A stretch of 64,000 nt of DNA, taken from positions 1,232,761-1,296,760 of the forward strand of contig JACEVL010000163.1 of assembly GCA_020284085.1 (NCBI GenBank), in the 5' to 3' direction. The notes beneath the pieces were generated by a model. It was given only the letters and a program-made list of their open reading frames with translations. It was not told the origin of the DNA and searched no databases. The stretch is from Aporrectodea caliginosa. Lineage: Eukaryota; Annelida; Clitellata; Crassiclitellata; Lumbricidae. Shown here one piece after another: positions 10,519-21,475 of this stretch (its first letter is position 1; each line of letters begins with the position of its first letter). Both the position numbers and the translations under genes were made by a program.

Positions 10519-13464
10519 TCACGACGAAGCACCAGTCGTCGCCGAATCACCAGGCGGCGCCACGATCTGTGTCTGGCGCGTCATCGCCGAGTGGCGCTCC
10601 GCAACCTCGTTCGGCTCCTCATCGCTGCAATCTCCCTGAGACGAAACGCCTTTCCTCACTCCGCGGTCATCCCCCTCTTCCGTTTCCGGCAGATCAACAT
10701 TCCCCGGAGGCTGGCCGAGGAAGGCTCCCTGCTGCCCGAAGGCCGCCTCGTACAGATACGACCCAGGCGGCGACGGACTGGTGCAGTAGTCCCGCGACGA
10801 GGAGGCAGCGTCCTTCTGTCGGGAACTATACACGGGGTACTGGACGCCGTGCATCCGAACGCGGTGCATCTTGAGCTTATCGCCGCGGGAGAACCGTTCG
10901 TCGCATTCAGGACATCCGTACGGACGGTCCCCCGTGTGTAGGCAGTGGTGACGGTCGCGGTTCGCCTTCTGCGCGAACGTCTTGGCGCAGAACATGCAGG
11001 GGCTGCGACTGTGCTCGACCTGGCAGTGTGCGTCCAGCTCCGCAAACGTGTCCGTCTTCGCCTCGCAGAAGGCGCACGGGTACGGTGGACCGGACGGAAG
11101 GCTGATGTTGTTCTCATTGCGGAGGCTGGCGATGTTGTTGTTGTTGAGGCAACCGGGATCGCTCGGGGTGGATGACACGGACGGGAAACCCTCGGACGAC
11201 TGACAGCGCTGGAAGGAACGATAGCTCTCCGATGACTGGAAAGCATCCGACGCCGAAGAACCGTAGTTGAATTTGTACGGACTGCTGTGCGGATAGGAGG
11301 TATGTAGTTCGCTCTTCATCTCTTCTCTTCCCAGACTCTCCTCGTTGCGTTCGTACGATGCGAGTGGGGGCTTGTCGGTGTGTTTGGAAATTTCCATGAC
11401 GTCAGCTCCATTGTTGCCATTCTGATTGTCCCAGTCTCTCTGCACTAATGCCAGTGATCGACTATACATCAGGCTCCGGATAGGTTCCGATCGAATCTTG
11501 ACCCCACTGCTCTCATCAGTCCTTCTGGAATCTTCAGTCACCTGCTCGGATTGAATGCGGTCGAATCTTTCTGGTGTATTTCTGTCTCGACGCAGCGAAA
11601 GCGGTTTCAGTGTTGGTGACTCAGGTTCAACCACTTCAACTTCGCTGCCCTCGTCCACATTTCCCTCCAACGCGACTACGATCTTTGGCTGCTTCTGCTT
11701 TCGCTTGCCTCTCTTCAGGATCTTCATATCATCACTTGCTTGGTTGTGGTCGTGCTCTTCCAAGTGCCGAAGCAGGCTCATCTGGTCGACAAACCGCACA
11801 TCGCACAGACCACACGTGAAATCAACGCCCTGGCGCTCCGGCGCCTGGTGTAGTTCGAGCTGTTCTTTCAGGCTCAGCCTCTGACACTCTTCCAGGTGTA
11901 GCTGGTTCATCCGCTGGTGTTCGTCCAGGTGAGTCTGGTAACGATGTGCACTCTCAAAGGTCTGATCGCAGCTGCTGCACGAGAACGTACGCAGCCTGGC
12001 AGTTCCAAGGAAGTCCGACAGTTCGCTAAAGTGCGCTGCCTCGTGCTGTCTCAGGTGTGCCAAGGTACTGCACACCTGTAGGCACATGCAACACTTGAAG
12101 ACGTTCAGCTCATTCGGATGCATCGACAGGTGGCTGCTGTACTTCCACGGATGATCGAAAGACCGGTTGCAGACAAGGCACGTGTAAAGCGCATGGTTCG
12201 CTCGCTCCAACAGAGACCTGTGCTTGTAAAAGGCCAGCAGACTGCTAGGTTTCGGCTTGCCATGACGATGGCCCTTGCTGGGCAACTGCGAGGCAACTTC
12301 CGGCTTCTCCTCCACTGTTTCATCCGGCTCGCCCGATGCAGCAAGATGAAACTGGGGATGGATCTTGACGTGGTCCTCAAAGGCCTCCTGGCTGCTGAAG
12401 CCCTTGTTGCAGTAGGCGCAGATGTTCGTGAGCGCGGCGCAGTGGTCGAGATGATAGTGCGAGATCAGTGAGCTACGGTCGGCATAGCGCTTTGAGCAAG
12501 TCCCACACTTGAACGCGTGCTTAGTGGCGTGGTTGGAGAGGTGATCCTTGCGCGAGAACGCCTTGCCGCAGATGTTGCACAGGTACGGTTTGTGTCCTGT
12601 GTGCAGACGCGAGTGTCGTTCGAGGTTTGACCGCGACGTGAACGTCTTGAAGCAACACAGACAGGTGAATAAACTGTGAACTGCCTCATTGTGATCGCTC
12701 AGCGCCTCCGAACTCTCAAAACTACACCCGCAGACACGACACTCCGGCAGGACCCTACCGAAGTTCCATCTCTCACCGTTCCCTCCAAGGGATCGTGGCC
12801 GGAAAAATGAACTACCAAGATGAGCCGTAGGGTCACCACCGTATGAAACTTGCATCTCATCCACTTGGTAGGCTACGGTGGCTGAACCGACTGCATATGG
12901 GAAGATGCTAGAACTGCTGTTGCTCGCCCTAAGGCTGGTGTTGTTCGACCCCACAGCCACATCCTTACAGTTCAGGCCAGTAGCGGACAACTTTTTCATT
13001 GACAGATCCTTGACGCCATTTTTAGAATCGATCTCAAATGATCGCGATACATTTGCCATCTCCTGGTGATGATCATATTGTCGGAAGGCAGAAGTTGACC
13101 TTGCGGTCTCCGACCCGGAGTCCAGTCGCTTGCGTTTTCTCTCGTTGTTGGAATACCTGGCGTTTCCATCGCAAATATAAGATCTTTCCACCTCGTGACC
13201 ATATCCGCGATTATCGCCAAACGTTTCGTTGCCTTCGCCGTTCTTTGTCGCGTCCTGTGGCCGGAAACTTTCGTGCACTTTGACGACCAGTTGCTGACCT
13301 TCGACCTTACCCGATATGCAAATGATGCCATCGATTTCGATCCAGCCGTCATAGATTTTGCTGACCTTGCACAGGTGTATTATGGAGTCTCTCAGGAGTG
13401 TCGCTATGAGGTTGAGGTTGGTTCCGGGCAATCCAGACAGGGCAGCTGGCAAGGAATCATTCAT
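10519..13464 (-). CDS. C2H2 zinc-finger protein, 12 fingers, 981 aa, coding region in one exon
   Basis: This is a probable nuclear DNA-binding regulator; no named orthologue was recognised. Twelve C2H2 motifs are visible by Cys/His spacing. Fingers 1-5 lie at about residues 242-369, finger 6 at 429, 7 at 458, 8 at 496, 9 at 551, and 10-12 at 797-872. Linkers of the TGxKPY type (HTGHKPY, HTGDRPY) join fingers 2-3 and 11-12. Between fingers 9 and 10 lies a 220-residue, charged and Ser-rich disordered stretch with a basic patch (KRGKRKQKQPK, about 584-594) that could be a nuclear localisation signal. Residues 15-68 form a compact hydrophobic N-terminal segment (LLRDSIIHLCK...DGIICISG) that is not a BTB, KRAB, SCAN or ZAD domain as far as I can tell. 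The start was chosen as the first ATG of the frame, just before this segment. The coding region is CpG-rich compared with its AT-rich flanks. Finger families of this kind are often lineage-specific, so the target is unknown. Confidence 0.93.
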   Translation of the reverse strand: MNDSLPAALSGLPGTNLNLIATLLRDSIIHLCKVSKIYDGWIEIDGIICISGKVEGQQLVVKVHESFRPQDATKNGEGNETFGDNRGYGHEVERSYICDGNARYSNNERKRKRLDSGSETARSTSAFRQYDHHQEMANVSRSFEIDSKNGVKDLSMKKLSATGLNCKDVAVGSNNTSLRASNSSSSIFPYAVGSATVAYQVDEMQVSYGGDPTAHLGSSFFRPRSLGGNGERWNFGRVLPECRVCGCSFESSEALSDHNEAVHSLFTCLCCFKTFTSRSNLERHSRLHTGHKPYLCNICGKAFSRKDHLSNHATKHAFKCGTCSKRYADRSSLISHYHLDHCAALTNICAYCNKGFSSQEAFEDHVKIHPQFHLAASGEPDETVEEKPEVASQLPSKGHRHGKPKPSSLLAFYKHRSLLERANHALYTCLVCNRSFDHPWKYSSHLSMHPNELNVFKCCMCLQVCSTLAHLRQHEAAHFSELSDFLGTARLRTFSCSSCDQTFESAHRYQTHLDEHQRMNQLHLEECQRLSLKEQLELHQAPERQGVDFTCGLCDVRFVDQMSLLRHLEEHDHNQASDDMKILKRGKRKQKQPKIVVALEGNVDEGSEVEVVEPESPTLKPLSLRRDRNTPERFDRIQSEQVTEDSRRTDESSGVKIRSEPIRSLMYSRSLALVQRDWDNQNGNNGADVMEISKHTDKPPLASYERNEESLGREEMKSELHTSYPHSSPYKFNYGSSASDAFQSSESYRSFQRCQSSEGFPSVSSTPSDPGCLNNNNIASLRNENNISLPSGPPYPCAFCEAKTDTFAELDAHCQVEHSRSPCMFCAKTFAQKANRDRHHCLHTGDRPYGCPECDERFSRGDKLKMHRVRMHGVQYPVYSSRQKDAASSSRDYCTSPSPPGSYLYEAAFGQQGAFLGQPPGNVDLPETEEGDDRGVRKGVSSQGDCSDEEPNEVAERHSAMTRQTQIVAPPGDSATTGASS

Positions 13465-13567
13465 TCTCCTCAGTTCTACGCTAGCGACCGAGGCAGCTCT
13501 TCATCACCCAAGGAAGTCCCATCACTTGTGGTCTGCTGGCGTCAAATGGAAGTTCCAAATAATCAAA
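13465..13567 (-). other. Candidate 5' UTR part of the zinc-finger exon with splice acceptor
   Basis: Reading the minus strand upstream of the zinc-finger ATG, a T-rich tract followed by CTGCAG at 13568-13573 looks like a good 3' splice acceptor. The exon would then start at 13567. This would let the CpG-rich block near 17 kb serve as a non-coding first exon or promoter. It is inferred from motif shape only, and no transcript evidence is available. Confidence 0.35.
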
Positions 13568-13684
13568 CTGCAGTCATAAAAAACAATATATAAGCCAGTC
13601 ATTCAGCTGATCAATCCGGCAATAACACAATCAATAAGAATATTTTAGCGGTCTTATTTAATTTTATACTAGGGAACGGGATAA

Positions 13685-13925
13685 TGTTGTGGTAATAGTT
13701 AGCATGCTGGATCGTCAAATGAGAGGTTGGAGGTTCAAATTCCTGCCGGGCAGAAATTTGGTTAGAGATTTCTCTTCTATCTGCGCCCCAGCCAACTGAG
13801 TTATAATGAATACACTGACTGCAAACTGTCTGTGGGAAGATGAGACAGTGAGGGAAAGGACTGGCCACCCGCCCTATATGGGGAGGGAGGCTACGAAAAT
13901 GAAGTCACTAACATTTCATTGCATC
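13685..13925 (+). mobile_element. tRNA-derived SINE, family A
   Basis: It has a polymerase III A-box-like TAGTTAGCATGCTGG and a B-box-like AGGTTCAAATTCC about 35 bp later, then a body with CTGTCTGTGGGAAGATGAGA and GAAAATGAAGTCACTAAC. Other copies lie at 19040-19126 plus 21390-21475, 26530-26770 and 38885-39210. Confidence 0.72.
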
Positions 13926-14212
13926 AGTCACAGTCATAATCCACAAGCATCAGTCATAATCCACAACCATCAGTCATAATCCACAAGCATCAGTCATAAT
14001 CCACAACCATCAGTCATAATCTACAACCATCAGTCATAATCCACAACCATCAGCCATAATCCACAAGCATCAGTCATAATCTACAACCATCACCCATAAT
14101 CCACAACCATCAGCCATAATCGCCAACCATCAGTCATAATCCACAAGTATCAGTCATAGTCCACAAGCATCAGTCATAGTCCACAAGCATAAGTCATAAT
14201 CCACAACCATCA

Positions 14213-14405
14213 GTAATAATAATAATATTCGTTTATTGAAGAATCACTAGGTTGACACACCGCAACCCATTACAGAAAACTGTAATACCAGTTACAAATT
14301 AATTAAATTAAATTAAACTAAATTAAATTAAATTAATGGATTTAAATCACTGTTCCAGCAGAGGCGACATAGTCATCAAGGCAACATTAGACTCCTGAAT
14401 AATTA
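14213..14405 (-). mobile_element. Inserted block 1 in the 20-bp array (probable retroelement tail)
   Basis: On the minus strand it ends AATAAACGAATATTATTATT, resembling a LINE/SINE 3' end with an ATT tail. Confidence 0.5.
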
Positions 14406-15042
14406 TCAGTCATAATCCACAAGCATCAGTCATAGTCCACAAGCATCAGTCATAGTCCACAAGCATCAGTCTTATAATCCACAACCATTAGTCATAGTCC
14501 ACAAATCAGTCAGTCCACAAGCATCAGTCATAATCCACAACCATCAGTCATAATCCACATGCATCAGTCATAGTCTACAACATCATCAACCATAATCATA
14601 GTCCACAAGCATCAGTCATAATCCATAAGCATCAGTCATAATCCACAAGCATCAGTCATAATACACAAGCATCAGTCATAATCAACAAGCATCAGTCATA
14701 ATCTACAAGCATCAGTCATAATCAACAAGCATCAGTCATAGTCCATAACCATCAGTCATAATCCACAAGCATCAATCATAATCCACAAGCATTAATCATA
14801 ATCCACAAGCATTAATCATAATCTACAGGCATCAATCATAATCCACAAGCATTAATCATAATCTACAACCATCAGTCATAATCCACAACCATCAACCATA
14901 ATCAACAAGCATCAGTCATAGTCCACAACCACCAGTCTTAATACACAAGCATCAGTCATAATCCACAAGCATCAGTCATAATACACAATCATCAGTCATA
15001 ATCCACAATCATCAGTCATAATCCACAAGCATCAGTCATAAT

Positions 15043-15223
15043 ACATATTAGTTTATTGAAGAATCATTAGGTTGGCACACCGCAACCCATTACAGAAAAC
15101 TGTAATACCAGTTACAAATTAATTAAATTAAATTAAATTAAATTAAATTAATGGATTTAAATCACTGTTCCAGCAGGGGCGACATAGTCATCAAGGCAAC
15201 ATTAATTAGACTCCTGAATAATA
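15043..15223 (-). mobile_element. Inserted block 2 in the 20-bp array, a duplicate of block 1
   Basis: It is nearly identical to 14213-14405 apart from the length of the (AATTA)n run and a few bases. It probably arose by duplication of an array segment, not by a second insertion. Confidence 0.6.
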
Positions 15224-15995
15224 TCAGTCATAATCCACAAGCATCAGTCATAGTCCACAAGCATCACTTAAAATCCACAACCATCAGTCATATTCCACAA
15301 CAGTCATTCCACAAGCATCAGTCATAATCCACAACCATCAGTCCACATGCATTGGTCATAATCCACAGCCATCAGTCATAATCCACTACCATCAGTCATA
15401 ATCCACATGCATCAGTCATAGTCCACAAGCATCAGTCATAATCCACATGCATCAGTCATAGTCCACAAGCATCAGTCATAATCAACAAGCATCAGTCATA
15501 GTCCATAACCATCAGTCATAATCCACAAGCATCAGTCATAATCCACAACCATCAGTCATAATCCACAAGCATCAGTCATAATCAACAAGCATCAGTCATA
15601 GTCCACAAGCATCAGTCATAATCCACATGCATCAGTCATAGTCCACAAGCATCAGTCATAATACACAAGCATCAGTCATAATCCACAACCATCAGTCATA
15701 ATCCACAAGCATCAGTCATAATCCACAAGCATCAGTCATAATACACAAGCATCAGTCATAATCCACAAGCATCAGTCATAATCCACAAGCATTAATCATA
15801 ATCCACAAGCATCAGTCATAATCCACAAGCATCAGTCAGAATCCACAGGCATCAGTCATAATCCACAAGCATCAGTCATAATCCACAAGCATCAGTCATA
15901 ATCCACAAGCATCAATCATAATCCACAAGCATCAGTCAGAATCCACAAGCCTCCGTCAGAATCCACAAGCCTTAGTCAGAATCCACAGGTTTCAG

Positions 15996-17049
15996 TCAAT
16001 GAACACACTTAATTTGAAACATCAGATTTAGAAGCCCAGTTGACGCCAGACGGTCAACGAGAAGGTAAGCAATTACATGTTGAATACAATGCACCTTTTG
16101 GTCGATCACTCTAACCACCCCTCAGGTTTGAACCCTGGTATTTCCAACTAGATTTCTTGTAATTTCTCTTTGAGCCCTGCAGCTTTTATGGCGATATGGA
16201 CTACAGTTGAATTGCACGAGAAATGTTTGCTTCAGATCCCAGGACTACATCTTAGACTATGATCCCCGGGATCTCATGACAGGCACTCCTTTCGTTCTAA
16301 CAAAAGGCAACTATACAATTACACTAATAGAATACAGTATATTTTATAGGGTATTGCACCTGTGTACTGTATGTATGTAACTATGTATGTATGCATCTGA
16401 ATATTAATATAGTGCCTTTTAAGGAACTCCAAAAGATACTACAGAAATAGGCAACTACTTTTCCTCAGCCATGGTTAGGTTAAAGATACTAATCATATGG
16501 CAAAACTCACTCGAGCTGAAGTATGGAAGCCAGGAACCAGCAAAATGCCATGGTATCTGAGAAAAGCTTCAAACACAACGTTGTGCCTGCTTTCTCAAAG
16601 CATCAAAACATGCTTCTAGCAAAATCTTCTGCAGCACTAAAGTAACCTACACTGATTCAGCTCAAGTACCAGTCCATCCACAGGTAGAATCTTATATCAG
16701 TCAGAGGTCTTTACATACATGCAATTTTGCTATTTGTCAGCATGCAGTCCTCTTAAAATATTATAAAAATGCCGCATAATGAATATATCACATCTCAAAC
16801 CCCATCTGAAGCAACAGTCGCAGAAATCACCCAATCAACAAGATGGATCACTACCATATTTCAAAACCAGACTCCAACCTAAACGACATCCGCTAAACAC
16901 ACAACACGCGTCGCCGCACAGCATCGCATTCCACGCTCTCCTGCACATTCTCCTCACCCCACTTAAATTCCACTCCTATTCGCAACCATCGAAGCACATC
17001 TTGCCACAGGGAATGCGCAAGAAACAATGGATAGTTACGGCAAAGACCA
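15996..17049. other. Upstream region of the zinc-finger gene, no feature seen
   Basis: Mostly AT-rich and unique-looking, between the 20-bp array and the CpG-rich block. It is probably intron or 5' flank. Confidence 0.45.
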
Positions 17050-17650
17050 CACCACACGCTCTTCGTCGACTTACAGGTAGTAGGATCAGGTAGAGAGACC
17101 CGCGTGTAGAGGTCGACCGGTCGGGAGGCTTGGTTGGTACAGCAGGTCGGTCGGTCGGCCAAGTCAGAGAGGCTGCGTGCCTGACCGCGGGGAGGAATGC
17201 AGAGTGGACTTCCTGAGTCCCTGTTGAACGAGACGAATTGGTGAACGTAAATAATAATTCTGTTCACATTCTGCGGCGGCGGCGAACCTGCGTGCAGCAG
17301 CGGCGCCGGCCAAGAACGGCGGCGGAGACAGAGGCCCGGTCGGTCGGTCGGCTGACTGTGGAACAACACGGCCGCCTGGGCCGCGTCGACATATGCCAAC
17401 AGGCTACTACTACGGCCGCGGCACCCGTTGCTGGGATGCCCACCGGGTCGCATGTGGCATTCTTAATTATGCTCCAACAATTTGCTGATACATACGACGA
17501 CAGCGGACCCAGTGTCCATCCGGCGTCCATCCATCCGCCCGTCCGTCCGTCCGGCCGACCGGCCTTTTACCTGCCTCACCTGGAGACATTCAATTACTAC
17601 CCGTGCGCTCAAGGCCTCGAGGGCTCCGATGGGTTTCCTGCCTGCATCAG
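17050..17650. promoter_or_regulatory. CpG-rich block, candidate promoter or first exon for the zinc-finger gene
   Basis: This is a locally GC- and CpG-rich stretch in AT-rich surroundings, with many GGTCGG, GGCGGCGGCG and CCGTCCGTCC runs. It lies about 3.6 kb upstream of the zinc-finger coding region on its strand, beyond the 20-bp repeat array. No convincing protein is encoded; open frames here are long only because stop codons are rare in GC-rich sequence. Use as a promoter is an inference from composition and position. Confidence 0.35.
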
Positions 17651-17774
17651 CGACAGGCGGAGACAGAGAAAGAGAAAGACACACACACAAACAGACAAAG
17701 AGCGAGAAAGACTACACCAGGTGTGTAATGTGTATATCATAGGGGTGTATGGATGTCTTCCGACTGGGCATATG

Positions 17775-17778
17775 TGAT

Positions 17779-17810
<32 letters not shown>

Positions 17811-18180
17811 TATATATGTATATATGCACGTATATGTATTTTAAGTGTGTATATATGCATACATGTATGTATGGATGTATGTATCTATAAAAGTATGCAT
17901 ATATGTATATATGTAAGCAAGTGTATATACCAATGTATACTATGTATATATAGTTATCTGTGTATATATAACTTAATGTAACCTGGGTGACCGTGCTAAG
18001 TGGGACCTTGGTTATTTGTGGGTTTTCTTTCCCTGTTGTTCGCCTGATAACCTTCATTTTATATATTTGACTGTATTTTATTTGAACTGATTTGTTTGTT
18101 TGTTTGATGGGACCAATAAAATTTATGGTTATGTATATGGTATCTATATGTATGCAAATGTATATATATATATATATATA
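17775..18180. repeat. AT-rich simple repeats (TA)n and TATG
   Basis: TA runs with TATGTATG interspersed. A further run at 18300-18480 includes (TG)n at about 18396-18435. Confidence 0.88.
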
Positions 18181-18224
18181 GGCCTATTATATACAAATAT
18201 ATATATTGAAAACTTTCTTATTTT

Positions 18225-18305
18225 TTCAGTCTGTCACGCTTAGAGCGCCTCTGAATAGCTAGTACTGTAAGAGGCGCTTTACAAATTCTCAGATACGATA
18301 CGATA
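18225..18305 (+). mobile_element. LINE tail fragment
   Basis: GAGCGCCTCTGAATAGCTAG, TACTGTAAGAGGCGCTTTAC is followed by (GATAC)n, as at 24748-24840. Confidence 0.6.
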
Positions 18306-18387
18306 TGTACATATATATTTATAGGTATGTATATATGTATGCATATATGTATAAATAAATGCATGGATGCATGCATCTATATACCAC

Positions 18388-18425
<38 letters not shown>

Positions 18426-19126
18426 ATGTGTGTGTAAGTAAGCATGCATGTATGCATTCAGGCACGTGTGTGTGCATGTGGGCCATGTAACCACGTATTA
18501 TGTACAGATTCACATTTCGGTGTGACCTTGCGCGCATTACAAATTTATTAAATAATAATAATAATATGTGTGTCTGTACCAGCGTGAAAGTACGGCAGTC
18601 AGTGCAATAAGCACATGCTCAGTGCATGACAAAATGCATCAGATGCATCTTATTCTGCATTCAAATAATTTTTAATTGATCAGTACTGCTCTTAGCTCTG
18701 CTATTTTATGATCACCAGGATTGATGCTATCTGAGTGTGCTATGAGCTCTTGATGTTAACTGTCATTATAGTTATCTTATTGATTATTTGCTTTGATAAA
18801 CTAACTGGGATGACTTCAGCTGATTCAGCTTCTTCTCCTTGTGTTTCGTTTGTGGTACAAAAACAAATACAGGCTTATACTAAGAAACTTAAAGTATATT
18901 TCAAATTTCTTTCTAAAGCATGGGATTGTGAGTGTCACTGAGTGATCTGTTGTTTTTTCTCTGTTTCTCTGTATAACGGATTTTTGCTAATGATCATGAT
19001 CATGCACTCTTTATGAAAGTAAACTCGTTAAACTCGGATGCCGTTAGGAACCCGACACAGCTGTTTCGACTGCTGGTGGGAAGATGAGACGCCGAGGGAG
19101 AGGACTGCAGGCCACCCGCCATCATA

Positions 19127-19666
19127 GGTAGACATGGAGAATCACTGGGTTGGTCCTAATGTCACCAAATTTTACCCGGTGATACCTCGCACCGATAGCA
19201 TTCAAACGCGCCTATTCCCGAATTGCGGAAACGATTAGAACATTTTCTACGATTTTTTGAAAATTCTATCTGACCCATTGGCGAAACAGTTGTTTACCTA
19301 TACCGGAAGGCGCGTTAAGGATGCGCCACCATACTGAAACATTTTATAGCGCAGTGTCACGTGCAGGATGCGGTACGGGTTGACGCTTTCACCGATTTTA
19401 TAGCGCAATTCTATATCGCAGTGTGAACACAACGTCAGAAACGCTTACGTATCGATAGTCCGAAGGTTCGATAGTCCGAAGGTTCGATAGTCCGAAAGTT
19501 TCATGGTAAAACCGTAGTTTACGTTGCTAGGCCTAAATTTTTTCAATGTCTTCAATGCCACACTTGACGTTGGTAAGTAAGCAGTCTACCTGTATGCATG
19601 ATAACTATCATTAATCCAGCTTCCATTTCATCAAGCAATTTTTTCATCAATCTAACTTCCATTTAA
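19127..19666 (+). repeat. Left inverted arm of the fold-back element
   Basis: 540 bp, the reverse complement of 20842-21381. It ends at CCATTTAA, where the two arms stop matching. Confidence 0.93.
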
Positions 19667-20450
19667 ATGATTGTGGTATTGGTTAGCTCTTTAGGCCCTA
19701 GAAAGGGCTTTCACATACTTAAACAATAAGTATTTAATTGAAACAGTCAAGTAACAGTATATCTTGCAATGCATTTGTATAATGGATTTTGCATTGACAA
19801 TAATGGTAAGTTTCAAGGGCTACCACTTAGACAATTGATGGTGATTGAAAGAGATGGGTGATTGGCGTTTTGGATAGCATGAATGGTGGTCTTTAAGCCC
19901 TAGAAAGGGCTTTCGCATACTTAGACGATAAGTATTTTACTTCATGGGACAAGTTACAGCATTCCTTCTTGCAATTTATGCAATGCATTACACCTTCACA
20001 ATGATGGTAAGTTTAAAGGTTGCCACCGAGAGAAGAGTGATTATTAGAGATGAGTGATTGGCGCTTTTGATAGCCCTAACAACTGTCAATAGACCTTTCA
20101 CATACTTAGGGTCTAAGTATTTCATATCAAGGGTCAAATTTCAGGATTTCCACACAGCAATTTCTGCAGTGCATTTTGGTAATACTACGATGATAGAACT
20201 GAAAGGCTACCACTGATTGAAGAGTGATTGCAAAATATCATTGATTGTCATTTTGGATAGCCTTATGAGTGCCTAACAGGTCCTCCCAAAAATGCAGAAG
20301 TCAATTTTTTAGATAAAGGGCCAAATTGCAGCTTTTCTTGCTATCCAGTGCAAAGGATTTGAGGAATTTCAAGGCCTATGGCAGAGATGCAGCGTGAAAG
20401 GGTTTAATGATTGATAGTTTGAACAGCTGCATTATTCAGACGTTTCGTTT
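19667..20450. repeat. Diverged tandem repeats of about 190 bp in the fold-back loop
   Basis: Similar segments recur with anchors such as CCCTAGAAAGGGCTTTC, TTTCACATACTTA and the stretch GGTAAGTTTNAAGG. They are more diverged toward the right. Confidence 0.65.
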
Positions 20451-20841
20451 TAAATAAATTTTTATATTCTGCAAGGACACGATTTGAAATTCGTCTTGCG
20501 CCAAGTGTCGACCTTGAATATGAATATTATTGACGACTTCACAAAAGTTGACTTCCGGAACGGGTTGTCGTTCGATTAAAGTTTCGACCGGCCATTTGCT
20601 ATGAGAAATATTGAATATTTAAAATAATTTTTCAATCGATTTCCTCCTGTTTAACCAATTATAACTATACTAATGCATTAATTGGGCAGTGGTACGTTAT
20701 TTGAAATAATTTACAGCGCTATTTGTTTCACTTAAAGTCAGAAAATAATTTACGACGCTAAACTACACGTTTACCAAATAATTTACCAACCTAAACTTCT
20801 CTTAAGGAATTTACCAACCTAAACTACGGGATTTTTTCCAA

Positions 20842-21381
20842 TTAAATGGAAGTTAGATTGATGAAAAAATTGCTTGGTGAAATGGAAGCTGGATTAATGA
20901 TAGTTATCATGCATACAGGTAGACTGCTTACTTACCAACGTCAAGTGTGGCATTGAAGACATTGAAAAAATTTAGGCCTAGCAACGTAAACTACGGTTTT
21001 ACCATGAAACTTTCGGACTATCGAACCTTCGGACTATCGAACCTTCGGACTATCGATACGTAAGCGTTTCTGACGTTGTGTTCACACTGCGATATAGAAT
21101 TGCGCTATAAAATCGGTGAAAGCGTCAACCCGTACCGCATCCTGCACGTGACACTGCGCTATAAAATGTTTCAGTATGGTGGCGCATCCTTAACGCGCCT
21201 TCCGGTATAGGTAAACAACTGTTTCGCCAATGGGTCAGATAGAATTTTCAAAAAATCGTAGAAAATGTTCTAATCGTTTCCGCAATTCGGGAATAGGCGC
21301 GTTTGAATGCTATCGGTGCGAGGTATCACCGGGTAAAATTTGGTGACATTAGGACCAACCCAGTGATTCTCCATGTCTGCC
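20842..21381 (-). repeat. Right inverted arm of the fold-back element
   Basis: 540 bp, the reverse complement of 19127-19666. The near-identity of the arms implies a young insertion or ongoing arm-to-arm gene conversion. Confidence 0.93.
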
Positions 21382-21475
21382 CCATCATATGCCGTGACTA
21401 CGAAACTGAAGTCGCTAACACTTTATATCCATGGCTGCCTCAGGGCTAGCTTAAGGGACTGCTCTCCCCTTCTTC

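Larger units (their letters stand above)
13920..15995. repeat. Tandem array of a 20-bp unit, about 80 copies, with two copies of an unrelated block
   Basis: The unit is CATCAGTCATAATCCACAAG with point variants. The array is interrupted at about 14213-14405 and 15043-15223 by the same block of about 190 bp (CGTTTATTGAAGAATCACTA ... AGTCATCAAGGCAACATTA, containing (AATTA)n). The array lies about 450 bp upstream of the zinc-finger ATG. Confidence 0.95.
19127..21381. mobile_element. Fold-back element, 2,255 bp, with 540-bp inverted arms
   Basis: The left arm (19127-19666) and right arm (20842-21381) are inverted copies of equal length. By eye they are identical except for one base near the outer tip (GGTAGACATGGAG versus GGCAGACATGGAG). 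The target duplication CCATCATA lies at 19119-19126 and 21382-21389. The 1,175-bp middle has no open reading frame of note; it holds about four diverged tandem copies of a unit of about 190 bp (starts near 19688, 19890, 20078 and 20266). Each arm carries three tandem copies of CGATAGTCCGAAGGTT. The 8-bp duplication suggests hAT- or P-type transposition in trans, but the termini do not begin CAG, so the superfamily is open. The insertion split a tRNA-derived SINE. Confidence 0.92.
19035..21475 (+). mobile_element. SINE family A copy split by the fold-back element
   Basis: The parts 19035-19126 (CTGGTGGGAAGATGAGACGC) and 21390-21475 (CTGAAGTCGCTAACACTTTA and GGCTGCCTCAGGGCTAGC) join into the family A body and tail once the element and one CCATCATA copy are removed. 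The tRNA-like head is missing or very diverged. Confidence 0.75.

Noticed and set aside
10420..13593. Long open frames on the plus strand and in other frames over the zinc-finger gene
   Set aside because: They are shadows of the GC-rich coding strand and show no zinc-finger or other domain pattern.
13920..15995. Regularly repeated 20-bp units, superficially like a CRISPR array
   Set aside because: The units are directly adjacent with no unique spacers, the genome is eukaryotic, and there are no cas genes. It is a minisatellite.
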